A DNA stretch of 64,000 nucleotides from Xiphophorus maculatus (lineage: Eukaryota > Chordata > Actinopteri > Cyprinodontiformes > Poeciliidae), in assembly GCF_002775205.1 (NCBI RefSeq), contig NC_036464.1, forward strand, positions 2,903,317 to 2,967,316, read 5' to 3'. Shown piece after piece: positions 22,801-36,900 of this stretch. The position numbers and the translations under genes are program-made. Below the pieces are notes generated by a model that saw nothing but the letters and a program-made list of their open reading frames with translations, searched no databases and was not told the origin of the DNA. Each line of letters begins with the position of its first letter. Position 1 is the stretch's first letter.

Positions 22801-25755
22801 CCGTCCTGAACTCGGCCTGCGGAGGAACCCTGATGTTTTGCTCTTGCTGAACGTCTGATCTGCTGAAGCTACGGTGGCTCAGAGGAGACACATGCTGACA
22901 GGAAGTCGGATCAGAACATTTCAGGGTTTGTTCAGTTCATCTTCATCATGTTAACTGTTTCTCCTCTTCCCTCCACCTTCATCCCCCTCCTCTTCCTCAC
23001 CACCTCTGAAGGACCCCTCTGTGTCCAGGCCCCCCCTCAGACACTCAGACCTTCACTGCTCCTCTTCCTCCTTGGACCTCCCCTCCTCCTTCCACCGACT
23101 CCACGGCCCTCCGGCTCCACGGCCCCCCCACACGCAGACGCCATGCCCCCCCCCCTCCTGGGGACGCTCAGGTAACCCGTCACCTCTTCATCCTCCACCT
23201 CCTCCTCTTCCTCATTGACCTGCTGACTTCCTGTTGGGTGAAACTCAAACTGTTCATTAGGAACTGGTTCATATTCACATCCTTCATGTAGTTCACTGAA
23301 TCAGTTCACTAACCAGTTCTTTAGGTTCACTTTATTAAATGTTTCCTTTAGTTTTACCAATCAGTCGTCATCATGGCTGACTTCCTGCGGCTCTGATTGG
23401 CTAAGGTGTTACATTCGGCTTAAAGCAGAACTTACAAACACACACAAGGGGGATCTGTCCCAGATATCAGGTAAGGTATGCTACACCATTAATTTGGAAA
23501 AATAAATAAATAAATACCCAAATCACTCAATAAGAAATAAGTTGATCCTTAGCAACAATGATTTATTCAACTAGAATTACAAACTACAAAATAATAATGG
23601 TTATCTTAATAGATAGCTCGATAACCCCATTCCCTCAAAAAAATAATTATGGTTACTCGGTTTAAAACAGCACAAGACCTAATTAAGTAAATGTCCAAAT
23701 TTTCCCAATCCTTTTTTCAAAGAGATTATTGTCCATAAAGCAGTTCCATATCCTCGAAAAATAAACAAAGTCCTGGAAGTATTTCCCCAAAGTCCCGATC
23801 CAAAATGAAAAATCCTAGCGTCCAAACCCCTCCCCAAAAAGATACGAAAAAAGAGTGGTACCACCAAAAATCCCCTAAAAGAAAAGTACAGTCCAGATCT
23901 CACCGGGAGCGTTTCTCTTTCCCCTCGGTGGCGTCCTCTCGCACTGGTGGCGTCCACTTGCACCGGGAGCGGTTTCCTGGGTGCAACTCCGATCCAGTTC
24001 CTAAAAAACCATCTGTGGCACGGGGCGACCTTTGATCACTGTTTTTGATGTCTTTCCTTTGATTTTTACTAGTTTTAAACGATCAGATAAGTCAAAACTC
24101 CCGCTGCACAGATCCCACGGTCAGCGTCTTCCTCCCCGCTTGCGCCTCTTGCGCCGACGCACACGCCCCTTTTTTAATTACTAATTCATTTCACACACAC
24201 CTGAACATATCAGGATTTACCCGAAATCAGTTATAAACAGTGGACAATTGAATACTTTTTTAACAATGAAATCATAGCAACTGTTCTACACGACAGGTTG
24301 ATACATTTACTTTTTAATGTATTTATTTAGGAAAAAAACAAACATAGTGGTTATGTTACAAAGGAGTATTACATCACTTCCTGTTGCTGTTATTCTCTTT
24401 GTTTTTATTTGATCTAAACTTTATTGATTTATTTTAACATAAACAAGTTAAAACATATTTTACTTTTAACTCCGTGTTCTCAACCTGCCGAGCCTCGCTA
24501 GTCTAGTTAGCTTAGCATTAGCTTTGTTAGCTTAGCATCAGCAGCTGGACCTCACGTTGGCCGGGTGGCGGTCCGTAGGAAGCCTCGATCCAGAACCACC
24601 GACCTCAAAACCAAACCTGCTGATGATCAGAACCGAGACGGAAGCAGCGATCGGTTCTGGTCGGTTCTGATGGGTTCTGGTCGGTTCTGATGGGTTCTGG
24701 TCGGTTCCTCCTCGACCGGCTGACGATTCTCAGCTTCATAATTCTGATGAATCCAGACACAAAAACCGGGACGATTTAAAACAGGGGTGTCAAACTCCAG
24801 GCCTGGAGGGCTGCAGTCCTGCAGTTTTTAGATGTGCCACAGGTACAAAACGCTGGAATGAAATGACTTAATGACCTCCTCCTGGTGTAGACCAGTTCTC
24901 CCAGCCTTGCTAATGACCTAATTATTCTGTTCAGGTGTGGTGCAGCAGAGGCACATCTAAAAGTTGCAGGACTGGGCCCTCAAGGACTGGAGTTTGAGAC
25001 ATGTGATTTAAAAGAACAAACAGAAAAAAACATTTTGTTGATCAGAACTGAATTAAAAAGCAATAAAATCATAAAAGGTTTTGAATAGTTTTTCATTTTC
25101 CTGCATTCGGTTCTGATGGGTTCTGGTCGGTTCTGATTGGTTCCTTTTGTCTCATTGGTCGGTTAACTGGACTTTAACCTGAACAACTCGACTAAATAAA
25201 CTAGTTTGAACCAGAACCAGAACCAGGCAGGTGTTCACCAGGTAACTCTGCTCTTCCTCCTCCTCTTCCTCAGGTTCTCCTTGGCACCAGGTTCTGGTTC
25301 TGTCCGACAGCGGTCCGACTCCCTCGGCTCTCCATGGCGTCGCCATGAGTTACGCCACTCTTCCTCGCCGCGCCTGGCCGCCCTCCTCCTCCTCTTCCTC
25401 CCTCCCCAGGCCCAGACCCGGTTCTGCCGGTTCCGGTCCACAGAGTCTCTACGGCGCCCCGCCCGCCCCCCACCGCCATCGTCAGGCGTCACTTCCTGTT
25501 GTTGCTCCACGGCGCCCCCATGTGTCAGGAGACGTTCCTGCTCAGCCTCTGCGCCTCGACGTTCCCCCGGAGACGGACTGGCGGCGCCATGTGGACCCGC
25601 GGGCCGCCCGGCGCCAGCAGCTTCCTGCCCGACCCGGCCGGTCTCTGTGGCCCGGTACCGTTTGGGCAGCAAACAGAGAGGGAGGCGTCAGCAGGTTCAT
25701 GGGGGTCAGAGGTCACGACCAGAACCAGAACCTGAGAGGAGACAGAAGAAGCTGA
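10519..25755 (+). CDS. usp54: Ubiquitin-specific protease 54 (USP53/USP54 family), 20 coding exons
   Basis: Coding exons: 10519-10668, 12775-12867, 12942-13076, 13157-13270, 13358-13440, 14264-14366, 14447-14593, 14664-14813, 16450-16618, 16894-17094, 17658-18225, 18437-18561, 18632-18796, 20381-20500, 20972-21152, 21352-21866, 21940-22037, 22376-22510, 23012-23171, 25274-25755. All junctions are GT-AG and phases agree, giving 1,297 residues (human about 1,680). The start MSWKRNYF is typical of USP54 rather than USP53. Residues 1-370 are the USP fold: Cys box [15 protein letters not shown] (Cys43), zinc-type CxxC pairs, and the His box [11 protein letters not shown] (His302). Family members were long annotated as inactive; more recent biochemistry reports K63-linkage-directed deubiquitinase activity. 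The C-terminal two thirds are Ser/Pro-rich, with a charged helix near residues 690-730 and a Gln-rich coiled stretch. Exons 19 and 20 are supported only by splice sites and frame, so extra or alternative 3' exons are possible. Confidence 0.9.
10674..10832. repeat. (CA)n repeat with GAGA insertions, at the start of usp54 intron 1
   Basis: The CA tract begins 6 bp after the exon 1 donor at 10669, with AGAGA insertions every 12-20 bp. Confidence 0.95.
11143..11385. repeat. ATT/ATTATT-rich microsatellite
   Basis: Degenerate ATT triplets over about 240 bp, directly adjoining the A-rich end of the SINE. Confidence 0.9.
11392..11593 (-). mobile_element. tRNA-derived SINE
   Basis: Read on the minus strand it starts GGGGCGTGGTGGCGTAGCGG, continues with an A-box-like TAGCGGTTAGCGCG and a B box GGGTTCGACTCCC (near 11520-11509), then a 3' body and an A-rich end at about 11400. 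The head resembles a tRNA with a long variable arm, but the rest is not a functional tRNA. It lies in usp54 intron 1 beside an (ATT)n tract. Confidence 0.8.
12575..12774 (+). repeat. GGTTCTG(T)CCTCAG tandem array before usp54 exon 2
   Basis: An irregular tandem repeat of GTTCTG, GTTCAG and TCCTCAG runs directly into the true 3' splice site TCCCCAG|GTTCTG at 12774/12775. Seven TCCTCAG|GTTCTG copies precede it. Confidence 0.9.
16665..16818 (+). repeat. 15-bp tandem repeat GCTGGTAGCTCTACA
   Basis: About 10 units, starting 46 bp after the donor of usp54 exon 9. The frame of exon 9 stays open through the donor and the repeat (encoding AGSST) to a stop codon near 16867. Confidence 0.92.
19690..20160 (-). 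mobile_element. LINE 3' fragment (L2/CR1-Rex1-like)
   Basis: The minus strand encodes the end of a retrotransposon polyprotein ([19 protein letters not shown], then [20 protein letters not shown]), followed by a 3' end containing TTGTCATTGTCAC and a short (GATAA)n tail at 19688. It is related to the fragment at 53.96-54.45 kb. It lies in usp54 intron 13. Confidence 0.75.
23407..24295 (-). mobile_element. Possible solo LTR of a retrotransposon
   Basis: An 889-bp block unlike its surroundings, with TG...CA-type ends (TGTTACATTC and CTACACGACA on the plus strand). Read on the minus strand it has a polyadenylation signal AATAAA about 150 bp before its end, as an LTR would. No internal coding region and no clear target duplication were seen. 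A fossil; family undetermined. It lies in usp54 intron 19. Confidence 0.4.
24782..25005. mobile_element. hAT-type MITE, 224 bp, with 8-bp target duplication
   Basis: Terminal inverted repeats begin CAGGGGTGTCAAACTCCA and end TGGAGTTTGAGACATGTG. The element is flanked by a perfect 8-bp duplication, ATTTAAAA, at 24774-24781 and 25006-25013, the length produced by hAT transposases. No coding capacity. It lies in the last intron of usp54. Confidence 0.9.
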
Positions 25756-27912
25756 GCAGATCCAGAACTTCCCTGAAGAACCAGAACAGAGCCGGATCGG
25801 AACCAAAGCCAGCAGAACTCTTGGTCCAGATGTGGACCCTGGTCTCCTCCAGAACCTCCTCTGTTCTGCTGGACCCGTGTGGCTCCAGCTGAGCAGCAGG
25901 CGAAGAAAAGACTTCCTGTGTTCAGCTGAACAGAACCTGGATGTGGTTCTGCAGGTTCTGGTTCTGTTGGACTGCAGAGCTCATCGGGTTTCCTCTGGGA
26001 TCTTCAGACTGAAGCTTCCTGTTTCCTCGGCGTTCTGATTGGTTCTGCTCTTCAGATCTCCATCCAACGCTGATGTCACTTCCTCTGTTCAACATCCAGT
26101 TTTCTTCTTTAGGCGATGGAGGAACTCAGACCGCTGACTCCACCCGGCTGGCGCTCCAGGTGGCAGAAACAAACCAACCAGCTTCAGAAACGTCTGGGTT
26201 AAAGTTCAGAAAGTTCTGCTTGTTTTTCTCCACCAAACAGACGATTAAAAAGCTTCAAGGAAACGATTCAAGTCTCATCATTCAGTTCTGGTTCGGTTGA
26301 TCCAGAAGGTTCTGGATGAGTCCAGAAACCAGAACAACAAAAATAGAAAAATGTTTTTTCAGTTTCAGGTAGAAAATCTGAATGAAAGAAAAAAATAAAG
26401 ATTTTCCACTTTTGACCTTCATCAAGTGAAAAATTATTTAATGCAAAAAAGTTTTATTGAAATTAATATTATATATAATATAACCACCTGTTTTCTACAT
26501 TTTCCCCCTGGACTACATAATTATTTACATTTATTATGTAAATAATTACATAATTTATTTGTAGAACGTGATGATAATCAGATCAATCGTCAAAAGGATT
26601 CAATAAAGCATAAAGAGTTTTAAACCATGGCATTAAATTATTGGTCAAAGAGAAATTCGCTTTGTACCGACAGAAACCAAACTATTTATAGATTTATATT
26701 CAGAGGGAATATATATTTTTACATCAGCATCTCAGCTTTAAGCCACATTTTATAAAATCCAGTAATAACTATTTTATAAAATCCAGTAATAACTATTCTG
26801 CTCCAACCAAACCCAAAAAAGGTTTTTGCATCTTTAATATTTGTTTTATTAAAATCAAATCATATTTCTCCTGCTGTGAGTCAGCAGGATCAAAGGTTTT
26901 TAAAAGCTGTGGAATCAGAATCACATAATGGAAAAATACAAAGTTTGATACAGAAGTTATTTATTCTGCTTTTGAAATGTTTAACATTTTGATTGTTATA
27001 GAATCTCGTTTATATTTTTAGCTCTTGATAAATTCAGAATAAAAGGCAACTATGATAATTCTTCACAAAAAATATGACTGAATTGTGAAACTGTTTTAAA
27101 TTGTAGGCAAATATACAGATTCCATAAATTATGACTGAAATGTTCCTGTCAGCAGTTCCATCACCAAGTTAAAGACTTTATATAGATTAATTACTTTCAT
27201 TTCAACATGTTTCATGTATATTTAATAGCTGCTAAAAGGATCTTTTCTAAAGCTGCTATTAATAAGATCAGGATCCTGATTTCACATGAACTTTTATTCT
27301 TTATTCTTAGCTCTAGAAAAGAAAATGTTTTCCAGTGACTTCAGGTCAATGAGGTCATTCAGAAAATAAGATTTTCATGTCAGGTTGTAAATATTAATCT
27401 GACATTAACCTCCAGTTATTGTGGGGCAACTGGAAGCTGACTGGTCTCTGATTAATGGGTTTAATGTTTCTGGGAAACAGAACCAGAGGAACATCAGCGA
27501 CCCGATTCCTGCTGACTGACTGGTCTGGGCTCAGGCTGCTGGTTCCTCCACAGGTCATACTGGTTCTGATCACAGAAACTGGTTTCATAAATCCATCCAG
27601 TGACCACTAGAGGGCTCCAGCTGCTGCTTTCCTTCTATGATTTTGTTTATAATTAGCATTTTATTACATTCTAAATAATTTGGGTTCATCTTTTAAATTT
27701 TGTCCCCATCCATCAGGCACCGGGCCCAGAGAGTTGGGTCCGGCCCTGCTCTGTCGTCATGACAACTGTGGGAATAAAACCTAGAAAAGCAGAAACCGTT
27801 CTGGACCAATGGGCTCTTTGGTTCTGATGGAAACTGGATGTCTGTAACCCTGACCTCTGACCCCGTAGTGTTTGGTGGAATAAGGACCCAGACTGCAGCA
27901 TGTGGAACCAAA
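25756..27912. other. usp54 3' flank, no other gene seen
   Basis: usp54 3' untranslated sequence probably runs to the AATAAA near 26393. The rest is AT-rich with a 25-bp direct duplication at 26750-26800 (TATTTTATAAAATCCAGTAA), and no reading frame of note. Confidence 0.6.
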
Positions 27913-27915
27913 CTG

Positions 27916-27921
27916 TTTATT
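27916..27921 (-). terminator. rps27a polyadenylation signal AATAAA
   Basis: AATAAA on the minus strand just after the rps27a stop codon, giving a very short 3' untranslated region as is usual for ribosomal protein genes. Confidence 0.85.
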
Positions 27922-27932
27922 CCTCCAGAGTT

Positions 27933-30447
<2,515 letters not shown>

Positions 30448-30574
30448 CGTGAGGTTCGGTCCACCTGTACGGAAACACACGGAGAGACTATCGGAACCCA
30501 CTCTGATTGAAAACTGATCCAAAATGCTGTTACATTTTATTAAAAAGTGATAAAAACACGCAGCACCACTCACC

Positions 30575-30907
30575 ACCGGTTCACTCCTAATGGCGGATCC
30601 TGAGAAGAGGACCTCAAAGGGGAAAGAACGGGGTTTCCTACACGCGCTTCAACGGAGGTAGCTGGCATTTATTGTGCCTGATTAAAAAACAGAAACAGTA
30701 TTTTTGTATCGTCGTAGTTTACTTTTGATTATAACATATTTCGGCCCTGTATATATCAAAATAAAATTCTTGAAATAATATAACTCAAATGATCAAAAAC
30801 ATGATTTTAAGAGGTCCTTGGTTTCCATGGTAACACCACGATTGCTATGTTACTGACGGCTAACACGCAGAAGAGTTAACGTTGGTTTAATACTAGATAA
30901 TAACAAG
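30575..30907. promoter_or_regulatory. Head-to-head rps27a/clhc1 promoter interval
   Basis: rps27a transcription should begin near 30610 on the minus strand, at a TOP-like CCTCTTCTC. The clhc1 start codon is at 30908 on the plus strand, so under 300 bp separates the two genes and they must share or abut promoters. The left part is CpG-bearing (CACGCGCTTCAACGG) and the right part is AT-rich. Confidence 0.6.
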
Positions 30908-33900
30908 ATGAATAAAGAACAGAATGACACAGAAGATCCAGAAATGAGTCCCGTGATGGATGTAGAGGTGTGTGAGAGTGACGAGACGTTTGTTCAGTCT
31001 CTAAACGACTTTATCGAGAAAGAGAAGGAGTACCTGCAGTGTCCAGAAGAGGGCACTGATGAGCTGCGATACATCGTCTACCGCTCCGCGTTCAACAAGG
31101 TGAGCGAGTCAGCTGAGAAAATAAGGGTTGAATGGGTTAAATGTTTTACACAAAACTCTTATGGAAGTTCTAATTCGGATATTATGAACAGGTGAAGGAT
31201 TTTATTAACCATTTAAATGTTTTCTTTTGGTCCTTGATGTTTTCCTTCATGTGATCCAGACTTTCTTCTCCTCTGGAACAACTGCTCTCTGAGTTTTCTA
31301 GAGATTTTTCAGTTTTTGTCCATTTTATACAGGACGTTGCAGAACTATTCACCCTCTTATGCAGTTTTTCCAGTCCAAACTCAAACCTCAAAGTAGAAAA
31401 GACACAACTATTCTTGATTTTCTTTTACAGATAACAATCTGGAAAGTGTGGCATGTCTTTGTATTCAGCTCTCCTGAGCCTGCTGCAGGTCTTTTGGGTT
31501 TCTCTGACCATCTGACAAGCTCTGATCATCTAGACTAGGTTCTGTCAGCCTGGAAGGTTAACCTCCACCACAGTCTCAGGTTCATCACTGAGGAACCAGA
31601 CTGAACCCAAACTGAGTGGCAGTGATGGACACCGCTCACGGTCACTAACTCTAAAGCGCTAGCAATAAGCGCTAGCGCTAGTATATTAGATACACCAACA
31701 TGATACTTAGCCGAAGCTAATGCTAAAGCGTTTATTTCAACCATGTTTACATCCACCATGTGTAGGTGACACAAACAGACTCTTAAATTGGCACGTTAGA
31801 ATTTATCTCAAATAATTAACTAAAGGTGCCTTAAGTATGCTAAACATTGTCAAAGCTAGCAAACATGCTAAAGAGCTGAATGTAAAATTAGCTCTGCTGT
31901 TAGCCTAGCGTATCAGAGATCTCCGGGAAGAACCTGGAAGTGATCCGGTCGGGTTTAACAGAATGTTCTGGAGCCGTACAGGTCCGGTCTGTATCTTGCA
32001 GGTGATTGGTCGAGCCTCGGCCTATAGGAGGCTCCTGCTGGACATAAAGTCAGAGTACGATGGCGTCATCAGGGAGATGAAGAGGAGGGAGGAGGAAGCT
32101 GCGGCGTCCCGCCTGCAGTCCCTGCTGGGTTATGCGGCTCACATCACTCACAGGTGAGGCTGCTGGTTCTGGTGGGGACCGGTCGGGTCCAAACAGCACC
32201 ACAGGTTCACCAGCATGTCTGCTCTCTTTCCAGAACCATGGTCCTCCAGAACCAGACAGCAGAACTTCAGCAGGAGGTCCAGAGGCTGAAGGCCACCACC
32301 CAGAGCCAGCTGATACCAGGTTCTGTTGGACTTACTGGGCCGAATGTTCTGGATGGGCTTCCGAACCTCTGATGACCCGCCTCTCTGCTTTCTGCAGGTC
32401 TGACTGTGGCCCAGTCCGAAGACCCGGAGGTTCTGCTGGTCCATCTGGACCACCTGAAGACGCGGAGAGACGGCCTGCTGGACCGGAAGATCCTGTGTGG
32501 TCCTGTGGAGGTCCAGACCCAGCTGACCTTTGACCTGCAAGTGTACCAGCTCCACAGAGACCTCCTGAGGGCCCAGAACCAGCAGCTGATGACCCGGTAT
32601 GGAAACTGGGTCGGATCAGAACATCTGAGGTCATGAAGGTTCCTCCAGCAGACTGTAGGTCAACCAGAACCAGAACCAGAACCAGAACCCGGCTTTAGCC
32701 TCAGATTATTTTAACTTAAACATCAACAGAAACATAAACATTTACAGAACACAGAACAGAGTCCGGTCCAGAGTCCGGTCCAGAATCTGGTCCAATTTCT
32801 GGTTCCTGCCTCCCTGATCCTCCTGCATTTCCCCTCCGGTCCAGCAGGTGGCGCTGCAGCTCTGACCCGTGATCTCTGCAGGTTCCGGCGCCTAAAGCTG
32901 CTGGGTCAACGTCTGACGGTCTGGGAGGAATCGGGTCAGACGTTTCCACTGGAGGAGCTGCTGCGTTCTGTCATCCAGAACCTCCAGGAGATCGGAACCG
33001 ACGTGCAGGACGAAGGTCCGACTTCACATCCTGGAAATGAACTGATGGTTCTGGTGTCAGCAGGTTCTGGTTCTGGACGTGATCCACCAGAACCGTTCAG
33101 AACCTTTGCTGTCCGTCCTGCAGGCGGTGATGAAGAGCCGTTCTGCATCCCAGCTGAGCTGCTGGAAGAAGAGGAACCGACCGGGCTGGACGAGTCCAAA
33201 CTGCTGAGGAACCACCTGGACAGGTCTGGTTCTACGGGTCAGAACCAGACCCAGGCAGAACCATGACGCCTGGGCCTGCCTGGACTACAACCAGTAACTG
33301 ACTCTGGTTCTGGCTGTAGTTCTAACCGGTTCTGGTTCTGTTCCCCAGGTTCCTGGACCTGTTCCGGTCCTCCCAGTACGAGGCGGCGGCCCTCCATGCG
33401 GCCCGGTCTCCGGTCCTGAGGGACTCGGACACCATGGAGATGTTCCGAGGTTCAGAACCAGAACCTCCCCCAGAACCTCCCCCAGAACCCGGCTGATTCT
33501 GGTTCTGTTCCCTCAGGTGTTCGGGCCCCGCCGGGCTCCACCCCTCCACTGCTGCTGTTCTTCCGGGCGCTGCTGGTTACCGCGGCGACAGGCAGCCGGC
33601 TGTCGGCGGCGCTGTCGCTAAGGGGCGTGTCCTCGGCTCTGCAGCACGGAGACGTGCAGCTCATCGCTAACGCCGTCACGCTCAACAAGTGAGGTTCTGA
33701 CCCGGTTCTGAAAGCAACGTTCAGAAACACAACAGAGGAAAAACGACAAAATGAATGAAAATATTTATTCCTGTAAAGTGACCTAATTCATCTGAGGTCC
33801 AGCCAACTGGTGCCAGCCACACTAATCAGCTGGAGCTTCTCCAGTGAATCTGTTGGGTTGGATCCAGTGGTCGGTTCTGCTAGAACCGAGGAGAACCGAA

Positions 33901-36900
33901 AGCAGAAAGAATTAGCAGCTCATTTTGAAATCCCAGCCTGGTCCTTCAGACTCCCTGCATGTTTCAGGTGTTTCCTGTTTCAGCCCAGGTGAGTTTAGAG
34001 GACAGGTGAGTTTAGGGGACAGGTGAGTTCAGTGGACAGGTGAGTTTAGAGGACAGGTGAGTTCAGTGGACAGGTGAGTTTAGAGGACAGGTGAGTTTAG
34101 AGGACAGGTGAGTTTAGGGGACAGGTGAGTTCAGTGGACAGGTGAGTTTAGAGGACAGGTGAGTTTAGAGGACAGGTGAGTTTAGAGGACAGGTGAGTTT
34201 AGGGGACAGGTGAGTTCAGAGGACAGGTGAGTTTAGAGGACAGGTGAGTTTAGAGGACAGGTGAGTTTAGAGGACAGGTGAGTTTAGGGGACAGGTGAGT
34301 TCAGTGGACAGGTGAGTTTAGAGGACAGGTGAGTTCAGTGGACAGGTGAGTTTAGAGGACAGGTGAGTTTAGAGGACAGGTGAGTTCAGTGGACAGGTGA
34401 GTTCAGAGGACAGGTGAGTTTAGAGGACAGGTGAGTTTAGGGGACAGGTGAGTTCAGTGGACAGGTGAGTTTAGAGGACAGGTGAGTTCAGTGGACAGGT
34501 GAGTTTAGAGGACAGGTGAGTTTAGAGGACAGGTGAGTTTAGGGGACAGGTGAGTTCAGTGGACAGGTGAGTTTAGAGGACAGGTGAGTTCAGTGGACAG
34601 GTGAGTTTAGTGGACAGGTGAGTTCAGAGGACAGGTGAGTTCAGAGGACAGGTGAGTTCAGAGGACAGGTGTTTGCTGAGCTGCAATCAGCTGACATTAA
34701 AGCAGGAAACTTTTTTTTTTTTTTTCTTTCGAAAAATTTTTATTGTTACTGTAAACATTTAAAAACATTACATTGTTGCAATTATTCAGAAATTTCTAAA
34801 AACTTTCAAATTCATCAATTTAGGCTAAAAGAAGCTAAGAACAAGAATTATAAAATACAAAATCTCTGTGGGTTAAAAGTTGAGCAGGACCGGGTGACTC
34901 CTTCCAAAGTCCGGAGCCGTCCCGTCCTTCCAGACAGCGCTTGGTGCTCAGAGGGGATCCCGCCCTGAAGCTCCTTCCCTCCTGCCTCACCCGGAGAGCC
35001 GGGCCGCCGCTGCTTGGACCTCTGTTCGTGGAGCGCCGGCTCCTTCGTCCACAGAGGCGCAGGCGATTCTTCTTAGTGGCTGTGTCCTTGGCGCGCCACC
35101 TGCAGCCCTTGATGTTCCTCTTTTGCTGCCGCCATCCGGATCACAGCCACTGGGGGCATCTGCCTGCGCCTGCTCACCAGCAAGTTTCTGGAGGTCCAAA
35201 TGGCGTCTTTGATGGTGGCTGGGGTGAGCCACATCTCAGCGAAGTCTTTTTTAGTCATTTTCTGCTGGCTCACCCCGTACAGCACTAACTGTCCATGGAG
35301 GACCTCCCTTGCTGGCAAGTGTGGGAATTGCAAGGAGCCGGCCTTCGCCCACAGGTCCACAGCAGCACTGCACTCCCACAGCAGGGGCCACACCGACTCC
35401 GGCGCGCCACAACCGGGTCGGGGGCAGATGGACGTTGCAGACATGCCGCGGGAGCATAACGGCTCTGACCGGCAGGATCCCATGAGCCACCATCCATGAC
35501 ATCCTGGAGTCTGTTTGGAAGGACGGGATGGCTCACGTTGCGCCAAACGGTGGAGGCGTCTCCGTACAGGAGGCCGCGCACTGGAGTCACTGGTTCCCGG
35601 TCCTGCACAACAGGGACAATAAAACAATTAGTTAAAATCTTGTTCTCCTCTCCTTCCAGTCCAAAATGTTCTAAAAATTTCCGAATAAAAGCATATATAA
35701 GAGAAAGATTAAAACCTACTGGGGTTCTAAAATCTCTTATTTTTAATTTTCTGTTTCTTTTTCTGTCTAAAAAGTCATACCTGTCTTGTTTGTCATTAAA
35801 GCCATAAATATTTAAGAGGTTAAAATCCTGTCCGTTAAAAGTCAGATTTGCTAAAAGTGCTCGTCCCTCTCTCACCACGGTGCTCCCCTCCACCAAGATG
35901 TGCGGGTTGTTTATTAAAATGGCCACGCCGTCATTTTTATTTTCGTTGCAGGAAACATGTGAAACCTTCAGGTTGGTGCGGCTGGAGGACCCGGCTGGGA
36001 AACGCTTCGATTCCCTTCAGTTCATTTCTCCAGAATAATCCTGAAACGTTCAACATTTGCGTTGAGGTTTTGGTTACAAACTGTAGAGAATAATTCTAGC
36101 AGTTAGCTGCTTATATTCATGCTCTTATTGTGAAGGAGCTGAAGATAACGCAGCAGTTTCATTTCCTCTCCTGTTTTCAGCCCTTGATGCGATGAAGCAA
36201 ATGACGTTTATTCTGTACCCAGAATGCATCACTGTAGACGGTTAATAACCTCCTGATGTCCTGCTGCTTCTGACCGAAGCCTACCGTTGCTAATCAGGCT
36301 AATTTAGCATCCGAGTTAGCAAAGCTCAACAACTATAAAACTGAAACAACAAGTGAAAGTTTCTTCTGTGAAGAATCACTTCCTGAAGCTCAAACAAACA
36401 GAGAGACATGTAGTAACAAACTGGCCCTGTGGAGGGCGACGTGTGCTGTAGCATTAGCTTCTGCTAAATATTGTATTGGTATAGTGCTTTGGTATTAGTG
36501 GAGCTAATGTTTCTGATTAGTGCTTAAGTGTCAATTAAAATAATACCTTAGATTAGCTCTTTAGGGTTAATGGAGCTAACTGTTAGCCTAGCGGTGCCAA
36601 CTGTTAGCCTAGCGGTGCCCAGGCCGAACTCACAGCCTGAGGAACCAGAGAGTCCAAATCCAAAAGGCTCGAGGGAAAATCCTCTGGTCTGAGATGGATG
36701 GGCATCCATCTCAGACGCTTTGGGTCGAGACTTGAGCTCTAGCGTGTGATTGGACCGGACTGAGGTCGGGATCTGGATTAGATTCTGAATCGGGTTCTGG
36801 TCGAGTTCTGGTGTAACTGGGGCGTCCCCCTCAGGCTGACCTTCTCTGAGGCTGTGGGCGACGCGCTCGCTGAGCATGCTCAGAGGAACCAGGGCGTGGC

